From Takakia lepidozioides (Eukaryota > Streptophyta > Takakiopsida > Takakiales > Takakiaceae): a stretch of 64,000 bases of DNA. Position numbers and translations under genes: made by a program. The notes beneath the pieces were generated by a model that made no database searches, was not told the origin of the DNA, and worked only from the letters and a program-made list of their open reading frames with translations. Each line of letters opens with the position of its first letter. Positions within the stretch are counted from its first letter, which is position 1. Where the stretch lies: NCBI GenBank assembly GCA_030704615.1, contig CM060732.1, positions 1,922,001 to 1,986,000 on the forward strand. Direction: 5' to 3'. This document shows positions 55,825-64,000 of this stretch, piece by piece.

Positions 55825-56546
55825 CCTTAGAAGGAACTTGAAAGAAATCTTGATATGTATATATATACTTAGAATGCTTTTGTGATATATAGATGTATCG
55901 TAGACGTCTTGGTTAATCTGTAGTGTCTTAGAAATGTTATAACGTGGAGGTCCTAGGTTCAAATATGCATTGTCTAATATATATAAAACAATGAACGTAC
56001 TGCCGTTGGACAAGAGTCAATGGTCAACAAGTTTTTGAAATTCAAAATTCAAATTCAAATTCAAATTTTGAAGTTCAATTTTTTCCACCTAAATTCAAAT
56101 GTACCCTCCTAATTAACTGCGACCCCCGGACGTTTGCTAATGCGGCATCGCAGAGAAAGATTTTTTTTTAATTAATTTATTTCGTCATTTATTCATAACA
56201 CTTTCATTTCACTATAATCCTTCCTGGAGCATATATAAGGGAGTAGGGTCACCAAGCTCCTCACTTCTTTTGGCGCAAACACTTGAGGTTGCTTTGGATG
56301 TTCTCTTCCATTGAACGAGAGTGTAGCCCAAGAGGAGGGTGCGCATTTTTTGCCGTTGTGGCTTCCACCAAAGCTACATCAGCATATTGTGTATAAACTC
56401 AACACTACAACCGACATCGACCCACTTGGGTTGGTGACAGGTGTAGAAGTGTTGGGCTATCGCATTGCATTCTACATTCACAACACGTTCATTTACAGGT
56501 GACTCTTTTTTATTGCTTACATCGCTAGGGCCCAGGGAAGTGGATA
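55825..56546 (+). other. AT-rich region before the hAT pseudogene
   Basis: Contains a TTCAAA-rich stretch near 56030-56075, a TATA-box-like TATATAAG (about 56231-56238), and a short open frame 56311-56502 ending at an ACAG|GTGACT donor-like site. These could be the promoter and first exon of the hAT gene, but the joined frame is not convincing. Confidence 0.3.
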
Positions 56547-56977
56547 TTGGGTGAAGATGATGGAGGAATGGAGCCCTTGGTATACGGTAATCCCGAACAC
56601 TGTCAGTGTCACTGGTACAACCTATGTGGATTGAAGTTTTCTTATTGTAAGGATCGGCTCGATCACCTCGGCTATAGAGATGTGAAGAGCGCCGGGGTGG
56701 GTTTATGCCCTAAAGCATATATGCGGGTAAAAAGCCACTTTGCCAAGTATGGAGGCAATATTCCAATGTCTCTGGATCTAGACATGACCTCTGAGCAGAA
56801 CACTCCATCTTCCCATCAGGATGCCCCAATTAGTACCCAAGGCGACTTTGTGAGGCTTCAGGTGTCATTGGACAAGTGGGTTGTGCCGGAGTAACACCTG
56901 CCTCAACACCTCTTTGTACCCCTACACTTCAACGGAGTAGAGGATTACGGCAGCAATCCATGCAGGAAGGTCTTAAC

Positions 56978-57799
56978 CAGTGTTGGGCGGTTCTTGCATT
57001 TGTGAAGGAACCTTCGGTTACGGTTCCACAATTATTTCAAGAGTCGGTTCCGGATCCGGTTCCAGTTTTTTTTTATTGAGTGGTTCCGGTCCGGTTCTGG
57101 ATCCAACTTTTAAACATGGGGGCGGTTCCGGTTACCGGTTAGTTGCTGATAAAAACCATCGGTTCCCGGTTAGGTTCCGGTTCTATTTTAAAAATATATT
57201 TGTTTAATTTAATTAGATTTAAAATATTTTATCTCAGTCCGGTAGATTAAATAGCAGTGTATTCACATATTTGAACTAAAATCCAACGATTTTGTTAGTT
57301 TTCACTAACACAAAAAAACAAACAAAAATACTCTAAATAAACTGGTAGAAGAAAATGGGTAAAATTTTATGGGTTGAAAGTACTATTCAGCTACCTGGCA
57401 AGTATTGGCATCTTCAAACATTTTATTGATGAACTTAGCCAGGATATCATGGAGCTGGAGATTGAGCCCAAGATCTCATGGCGCTAAAGCATTGAACATA
57501 GAATCTCATGGCCTTCAAGCATTGAACCCAGGATCTCAGGAGCTTGAGAGCATTAAATAAGTTTTGCCCTGGGCCACCAACCCCACCAAGGGGTCAAGAA
57601 CCGGAACCTGTTTTTATCCCCCTGCGCCCCGGTTCTCCGGTTCTCACACCCAGCAGGAACCGCCGGTTCGGTTCTGCGCCGATCCCCATTGACAGGTTCC
57701 AGTTCCGGGTCAGGTTTTGTAGGAATGGGTCCGGTTCCGGTTAACCTGAACCTGAACCGGCGGTTAACCTGGGTCCCGGCGGGTAACCGCCCAACACTG
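56978..57799. mobile_element. hAT MITE with perfect target duplication
   Basis: Terminal inverted repeats CAGTGTTGGGCGGTT and AACCGCCCAACACTG, flanked by the 8-bp duplication GTCTTAAC at 56970-56977 and 57800-57807. Subterminal regions are rich in GGTTCCGGTTCC repeats. 822 bp, no coding capacity. Intact ends and an exact duplication suggest it is among the younger insertions here. Confidence 0.93.
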
Positions 57800-58486
57800 G
57801 TCTTAACTTATCTGCGAAAAGACAGTTAGATAAAAAATGGGCGGAGTTTTTCTTCGAGGCCAACATACCATTTAATGTGGCAAGGCTTCTGACATTTGTT
57901 TTTGCCGTTAGAGCAACATCGGAGTCCAGATCCACGTACATGCCTCCGACTTATCACAATCTCTGCACATGATTGCTAGAAGACGCCATGACCGAGCTAC
58001 CCAAAAGGTCAACGATAGGACATGCGAGTGCATCAGAAAATATGGAAGCACTATATGTGCCGATGGTTGGAGTTCTGTTACAAACAAACCATTGTTCAAT
58101 GTCATGCTCGTATGTCCAGCTGGGGAACAATTCTTGGGATCGGTCGACACTAGTGGCGAGAAGAAAGATGGACGTTATCAATACCAACTATTGATGGACT
58201 TCATCGAACAGGTTGGAAGTGATAGAATCGTGCAAATATGCACAAACAATGCCGCTAACAAGAGAAACACTGCAGACATGTTGTTGGCACGTTATCCCCA
58301 TATGTACTATCAAGGTTGTGCTACTCATATCATTGACATCTTTTTGGAAGATTGGGGAAAAAAATGAGATGCATACATACGGACATTGCGAGACTCCAGA
58401 AAAGCCAAGTCATTGGGCAAAAGTCGAAAAGTTCGGAACAACATTCGCAGCGATGATTTCTGGAAGAAATGTGAAAACTTTGTTTA

Positions 58487-58660
58487 AAAAATATGACGCC
58501 TCCCGAAGGGACCGTAACTTATGGTGTCACTTCACCACAATGGCTATTACCTTCCAGCTGAAAGGTGGACACCTTCATGACACACCAGACTGTGGTTTGA
58601 ACCCACAACCACATCCAACGTGATATGTGCCCATTACCACTGGGCTACATGCTGGTTGTC
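58487..58660 (-). mobile_element. tRNA-derived SINE in the hAT pseudogene
   Basis: B box GGTTCAAACC (58594-58603, minus) and A-box-like TAGCCCAGTGGTAATGGGC. Flanked by a 12-bp duplication AAACTTTGTTTA at 58475-58486 and 58661-58672. Related to the SINE at 55667-55816 in the promoter boxes and in the CGGGAGGCGTCAT tail part. Confidence 0.88.
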
Positions 58661-59239
58661 AAACTTTGTTTATATGGTAGAGTCGGTGTTAATCGTCTTG
58701 CGGGAGTTTGATGGAAAGCAACCAGTAATGGGCAAGGCCTGGTTACTAATGCAAAATCTTGAGAAACACATCTAATCCCTGAGGCATCCTCCCTTCTCCT
58801 TGGAACCTGAACTTGCGGACAGTGCTTCGGATGCATTTTACGACCGTCATTCGATGGTTCGAACAGACTTGCATTATGCGGGGGCTTTGCTCAATCCATT
58901 CTTGCTCGACAATACCATACTCCGAGACGACGCTGATGCCAAGGCCGATCTCATGCGAGTGCTCATGCGACTGGATCCGCCAAACATGACAGAGATAACT
59001 ATATCCGAGTACCAATGCTTCTCAGATCGCCGCGACCCTTTTGAGGACATGCCGGATCCAAAAGAACTCAATATGTTGTCACATGAATGGTGGGATTTAA
59101 TTGGAGCTGGAGCAAGAACATTGGCTCCCATTGCGAAGCGTATTCTTGCCCAAATGTGCTCTGCCTCATCTTGCAACGCCGCATTTTGGCCTATAGGGGG
59201 TAGAGAAAAAAAAATCCAAAAATTTTTTTTTCCTTGTTT

Positions 59240-60200
59240 TTTCTAGCTCTACCCGTTGGATGGAAATGCGGTGCCGCATTTCCGACCACAGGGGGTGGCG
59301 GGAAGAAAAAACCAGATTTTTTATTTTATTTTATTTTATTCTATAGTCATCGTCGTTGGATAGAAATGCGGCGCCACATTTCCAGAAGGCAATGGGTGTA
59401 TGGCAGGTGGGACGGAAATGCGGTGCCACTGTCATGGAGGCAAGGGTAACTAGTAGTGGCGACTGAAATGCGGCATTTCCGTCCCAAGGAAGGGTAACGG
59501 TAGTGGGGACGGCCGAATGCGGCACCGCATTTGCGTCCCCACTGTTATGAATGCAAGGTCTTCTGGCAGTCCGGACGGAAAAGCGGCACTGCATTTTCGT
59601 CCCCACTGTAGTGAAGGCAAGGTCCAATGGCAGTCGGGACGGAAATGCGACACCGCATTTCCGTCCGTCCCCACTGTCATGAAGGCAAGATCCAATGGCA
59701 GTCCGGACGGAAATGCGGCACCGAATTTCCGTCCCCAATGTCATGAAGGAAGGGTCTCAGGGCAGTCTGGACGGAAATGCGAAACCAATTTTCCGTCCCC
59801 ACTGTCATGAAGGCAAGGGTGTATAGTAGGTGGGACGGAAATGCGGTGCCGCATTCGTCCTACTATTATGGAGGCAAGAGTAACTGGTAATGGGGACTGA
59901 AATGCAGCACCGCTTATCCGTCCCCACTGTCATGAAAGCAAGGTCTAATGGCAGTCCGGACAGAAATGCGGCACCGCATTGCCATCCCCTCTGTCATGAA
60001 GGCAAGGGTGTATGGCTGTCCGAATGGATATGTGGTGCGGCATTTCTGTCCCATTGTCATGAAGGCAACGGTAAGTGGTAGTGGGGACGACCGTCCCCAC
60101 CGCAAGCTCGAATGGCAGTCCGCCCACCTCACTTCCCCAAAATCCACTGAAGGGGTACATGTTGATGGCAGCCTGGACGAAAATGCATCGTCGGAGTTCC
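59240..60200. repeat. Palindrome array, ~65-bp period
   Basis: About 15 palindromes of the type GGACGGAAATGCGG-CACCGCATTTCCGTCC (arms shown separately), every 64-66 bp over much of the tract (cores near 59573, 59638, 59704, 59769, 59833, 59899, 60020), with spacers containing CACTGTCATGAAGGCAAGG. The core is a variant of the GGAAATTCGGCGCCGAATTTCC core at 25850-28000. It lies next to the third MULE-like fragment. Open frames through it are artefacts. Confidence 0.88.
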
Positions 60201-60269
60201 GTCCCCTTGACATCCACCCATACTCGCTCCTCGGTGGATCAAATTCGGTGTCAGTCTGCGGCACCCCTT

Positions 60270-60545
60270 ATGAGACAAGTATTCTGCAATTTGAGTGATA
60301 CACGACAACATTGTGGATAGATGATAAGAAGGAACCCAGTTGGGGCTGTCCCTGCTCCTGCTTTCACGGGAAGATTTGACCATGCAAAGTTTGCGGAGGC
60401 GACGACGACCCAGTTCTGGTTCTGTAGGCATGACATTACGATTTGTGTCTATGGAACAACGGGCATGGAAACCAACCTACACAGGGGAATCTTCAACCTC
60501 CCACCCGGGGCAAGCATACTTTGCACCGCAAGCTGAGAGTTCACC
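60270..60545 (+). pseudogene. MULE-like transposase fragment, copy 3
   Basis: Reads MIRRNPVGAVPAPAFTGRF and QFWFCRHDITICVYG, matching MIRRNPHGAVPAPCFSGRF and FWFCRHDIMTCVFG of the intact copy 2 (exon 2). Only this ~75-residue Cys/His patch is preserved. Confidence 0.75.
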
Positions 60546-62301
60546 TTTTGACCCCCCAACATCTCAACGGCTTTGCTTTCATAGAACTCATCGTCCACAT
60601 CAGCAATGATCTCTTTCCCCTCCCCCGAAGGGTTCTCATCCGCCACCCTTTGCATCTTCTCCTGCAGGGTTGTTCATTCAAATTGATATAAGAGAGAGGC
60701 AAGAAACGATGGTGTTTTGAGCATTGCAGACAGGCCCTGTGTGGCCCAATTTCACATCAGAAAACAAGCAGAGAGGGGGCCAAAAACAGTGTGCATTGCC
60801 GCACACTGTTTGAGCTTCCAATAATGGGTGATTTGAACATGGCACACTGGCCCTCAGTGGCCGATTTTCAAATAAAAAAACAAGCAGAATACGGAAAACG
60901 GAAAACAAACACTCGTCACTTGGCAAATTAGCACATTCGGATCATATTATCTATTTTGTTAGCCCGAAAAATGGTAAGAAAAACTGAAACCGTGCCTATA
61001 TGAAATGTGGATCCACTTTCCGCCACTATATGGACACGACAAACAGGCGGGGTCCGAGGAGGGACGCGGAGCCAACATCCTATGGAATGACTACCAAAAA
61101 TTCGTGGGCCACCGCTGTGTTGAGCGTGGGATAAACCTAACACATCCAAACACATGTTTCATTGCATGCATACTTTCCTTCACAAAAATGTGGGGAAGAT
61201 TGCTAGCCTACTTTTGAGCAAGTCAAAGTGATGTATGGAGGCAGCTTGCTTGCTCTAATTAAAGAAAAAACAAATAATTCAAAAGTGATCGGCGGGGTTG
61301 CCCGCATGCAATCCATTTCCTTCTGCACCGGAAATTTCCCCCTTTTCACTATATTTTTGTGTTCAATCCAACCCTCCCGGTAATGCACCAATGTAAGGAG
61401 GGTGATCCTGGTGTCCTAATTGGACATAAATTTATTGTGGGGCGTGGTTGACCGGGGTTGGAATTGCCGGAGGGCAGGTCAAACGTCCGGAGCTCCGGGC
61501 GGCATCATTCTGCTCCTAGCTCCGGATCGGATGTCGTGTTCCCGCGCGGTTTACCGCGCAGTTTGACCTCGCGAATTCTCGCCTGCGAGACCGTGCGTGG
61601 CAGGCCAGCGGGCCCACGGGGAGGCCCAAAGAAAATGTGGGCGAGAAGCGCAGCAGGGCGGGCAGGGGGCGGCATTGCTGTCGTGGGCGTGGGCAGGGCG
61701 CGGAGGCTGTGAGAGTGCTAGGGTGCCGATTACGCGGGCAGGATGGGGTGGGGAAGAGGAGAATGAGGCCCAGGGTTAGGCGCGGGGATATGATGCACAG
61801 ATGTGGTCTTGTTTGATGTGAGCAAGATGCGCTTTGCGCTCGAGAGAGCGTGCGTCTTGCTAGACTGCTGATGAAGTCTTGCATCGGAAGGGGAATTCCG
61901 GTGAGAAGGAACAAGGGTTTCTAAGCTCGGCTGAAGCCAGGCGCGGTCTGATACTAGTTCGGAGGACTGCCCCCGCGACGTCGAAGCAGCGAGGATGGAA
62001 GTAGTTTGTTGCACGTAGTCCTTCCTTGCATGTACGCGAGGCCCTACCTGGAGGAGGGCCTTTTGCAAAGTGTCTCCACAGGAACTCCGCAGGTGTTAGG
62101 AGTAGCAACCCAGGAAGGAGAGCTCCGAGTGGAACGTATTTTTTGTGGGGTTTACTCTTGCTAATTTCAGAGTAGCGGGTTTTATATCTCCTAATTTCAT
62201 AGTAGCAGGGTTGTTACATCACGTGAGTTCATAGGCGGTAGAGGAGAAAAAGCTACGCAGGAGCTTCAAAGGAAGTTCCAAGACCAGATTCACCAGGTTT
62301 C
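60546..62301. other. Flank of copy 3 and upstream region of the kinase
   Basis: A palindrome of the first array's kind (AACAGTGTGC...GCACACTGTT) lies at about 60785-60818 with related spacer sequence. From 61440 the sequence is GC-rich with an inverted repeat GCGCGGTTTACCGCGC (about 61544-61559) and long meaningless open frames; this probably contains the kinase promoter and 5' untranslated exon. A direct repeat, CTAATTTCA-AGTAGC, occurs at 62160-62210. No other gene is seen. Confidence 0.45.
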
Positions 62302-64000
62302 ATGGAACCACGCGTGGGCAACAAGTACAGGATCGGGCGGAGAATTGGAAGTGGTTCGTTTGGTGAGATCTATCTAGGTGAGTATTGCTCACTCATTATT
62401 GTCTCACCGAGGTGTTTGTGCTCTTGTATCCTGATTCCTGTGTTTGGAAAAAGGGCTGCCGCATCTGTGCAGATCTATCTACAATGATTTCATCAATTAC
62501 TGACATGCATGTAGGCGCAGGCAAGTGATTTGTGTTTCTTCGTGTATTGTGTGACATACTCGTCGGGTGTTTATGGTGTTCTATGACATTCCCTTCTGCT
62601 GTGCTGTTAACAATCAGTTACCTTTATTTATTTTGCAGGGACGAATATCCAAACCAATGAGGAAGTCGCGATTAAGCTGGCAAGTTGGCCCTTTTTGTTG
62701 GCGATTGTGGATTTGATCCTTTTTAAATTGGAATTAATACCTACAGCAAAGGGGATGTTAGGATTAAGCTGGTAGGGAATCCATCATGAAGTAGCCTTTG
62801 AAAACTACCTGTTAGAACCTGAGGGCGGTTATGGCTAAGAGTGTATAAATCCAAAATTGCCTAGAGATTTTCATCAAGTGGAGTTTGTCTAGGGGTTTTG
62901 AATTGTAATCTCAAAGAGGAATCAGCAGAGAGAATGGCGAGTGCAGGTCCATTGACTTTGAGGTCTTGGATTGGCTGTAGTTCTTTCTATACTAAGGTAG
63001 GTGTCGGAGTTGGTGCACACTAGTACAGTAATTGAAGAATTGAAATGTGCTTTCTGGGATCGGATAAAGAGTTCAAAAGTTTGGGGAGAGAAGCATGTAC
63101 AGTGGTGGTGAGCAATTCTCTTTAAGGTGGTGCACGATTTGTAGATGGTAAGTCAAAGGGCCTTGTAGAGCTTTTGTGTAAGGGGTAGCATGAACACTAC
63201 CAGATGGGCAGAGACCTGGAATTTAAGCTGAATGCAAGCTTCTGCTCTCTGTTGCGGATTCATTTTTCATTTTCTCTGAAAGCTTTTGCTCTGTGCAAAG
63301 CATCCTTTCGGTGTACGGAATGTTTGTTAGTGCCGGAGCGAGCAGTTTCCTAGATGTGATAGTTTACTAGGTGTTCTGTGAAACATTAGGTTGCAGTATC
63401 TAAACAGCTCTTTGGTCAGTTCTGAAAGAGGAAACCTGTCTTGAGTGAGGAATCATCTTTGAGAGTGATCACGTAAGTGTGAAATGTAAGGAATTTCAGG
63501 GTCATTCGGCACCACGGATGAATCTTTTTGTGGGGTAGTCGGCTTTTGAGATAGCGGATCTTTCTCAAGCTACCTGTCGTGCAATGGCTGCTTGACATCT
63601 AAAATACTGTCAATGTTTTCAGGAGAATATCAAGACGAAGCATCCGCAGTTGCTCTACGAGTCTAAGCTGTACAGGATTATTCAGGGAGGAAGTAAGCGT
63701 TTTATTTTGTGTTTAAGAATTGGAAGAGTGTTTTCATCTTGCTTTCCTCTCTTGCGTTTTGCTGTATTTGAAGACAGGATGATGACCACCTTCCTCTACC
63801 TCTACAGCTGGAATACCAAACATCAGATGGTTTGGTTTCGAAGGGGATTACAATGTTTTGGTTATGGACTTGTTGGGGCCGAGTCTTGAAGACCTGTTCA
63901 ATTTCTGCAGTCGGAAGTTTTCCTTGAAAAGTGTTCTCATGCTTGCAGATCAACTGGTACTTTCCTTGTGACCAGTCACCTAGGCTGGGTTGTCGTTTAT
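62302..64000 (+). CDS. CKL: Casein kinase 1-like Ser/Thr kinase, exons 1-4
   Basis: Exons 62302-62377, 62639-62679, 63623-63692 and 63808-63956; a fourth intron begins at 63957 and the gene runs off the window. The start [20 protein letters not shown] is that of plant casein kinase 1-like proteins. The Gly-rich loop ([12 protein letters not shown]), the ATP-binding Lys in VAIKL, the CK1 signature [34 protein letters not shown] and the following [18 protein letters not shown] are all present. Intron 2 uses a GC donor (CTG|GCAAGT) with a TTTTCAG acceptor; introns 1 and 3 are GT-AG. Family members phosphorylate acidic or primed Ser/Thr sites in hormone, light and trafficking pathways. No damage is seen; this looks like a functional host gene. 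Confidence 0.95.

Larger units (their letters stand above)
56547..59195 (+). pseudogene. hAT transposase (BED, DUF659), disrupted
   Basis: BED-type zinc finger region (WYNLCGLKFSYCKDRLDHL with CPKA, 56610-56720); then AEFFFEANIPFNVARLL (57840-57890); the DUF659 core (STICADGWSSVTNKPLFNVML, RIVQICTNNAANKRNTADMLL, CATHIIDIFLEDWGKK, 58048-58366; quoted in part); and the hAT dimerisation end (EWWDLIGAGARTLAPIAKRILAQMCSAS, 59085-59170; quoted in part). The gene is split by an 822-bp MITE at 56978, a SINE at 58487, and small frame changes and a stop near 57970. The 3' end is lost at about 59195 where a palindrome array begins. hAT enzymes move DNA with 8-bp target duplications. Confidence 0.8.

Noticed and set aside
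58594-58647. tRNA gene on the minus strand
   Set aside because: A and B boxes are present, but the sequence lies within a SINE with target duplications and does not form a full tRNA.
59517-60298. Overlapping ORFs in the 65-bp palindrome array
   Set aside because: Repeat-derived frames without conserved codons.
61458-61914. GC-rich open frames upstream of the kinase
   Set aside because: Overlapping frames on both strands with biased composition and no recognisable protein; more likely promoter and 5' untranslated sequence.

Overview
This is nuclear DNA from a eukaryote, most likely a non-seed land plant (bryophyte, lycophyte or fern grade) or a close streptophyte relative. The reasons are spliceosomal introns, Ty3/gypsy retroelements of a plant Tat/Athila type, degenerate plant-type PPR repeats, hAT, MULE-like and CACTA-like DNA transposons, tRNA-derived SINEs, and a plant-type casein kinase 1 gene. 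The lineage cannot be fixed from this window. Almost all of it is nested, decayed mobile DNA; the one clear host gene is the kinase at the right edge.

Layout. (1) 575-7818: a nearly open gypsy gag-pol on the minus strand (element A). (2) 7840-13737: an array of eight 38-bp palindromes every ~116 bp, then a broken MULE-like transposase gene with a SWIM finger. (3) 13738-15168: a 5' leader and LTR of the same gypsy family, abutting a PPR pseudogene. (4) 16301-39388: one long gypsy element (element C, minus strand) with both LTRs. Its integrase is split by a ~10-kb insertion (22529-32607) holding a minus-strand multi-exon gene with a GNHR motif, a ~2.2-kb array of GGCGCC-centred palindromes that includes a >600-bp foldback, and an apparently intact two-exon MULE-like transposase gene. 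(5) 39389-42714: PPR-derived debris and a possible CACTA end. (6) 42717-54920: two copies of a different gypsy family (element P, plus strand). The longer copy encodes Gag, protease, a C5-cytosine DNA methyltransferase domain, RT, RNase H and integrase ending in a PHD finger; all are interrupted by stops and frameshifts. (7) 54921-59195: SINEs and a hAT (BED/DUF659) transposase pseudogene split by an 822-bp hAT MITE and a SINE. (8) 59240-60820: another palindrome array beside a third MULE-like fragment. (9) 62302-end: casein kinase 1, exons 1-4.

Two systems stand out. The first is a gypsy retrotransposon family that carries its own DNA methyltransferase (between protease and RT) and a PHD chromatin reader (end of integrase, kept in both copies). 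The second is a MULE-like SWIM transposase family; each of its three copies lies next to a strictly periodic array of palindromes, with different but related core sequences. All functional statements are read from motifs by eye; no searches were run.
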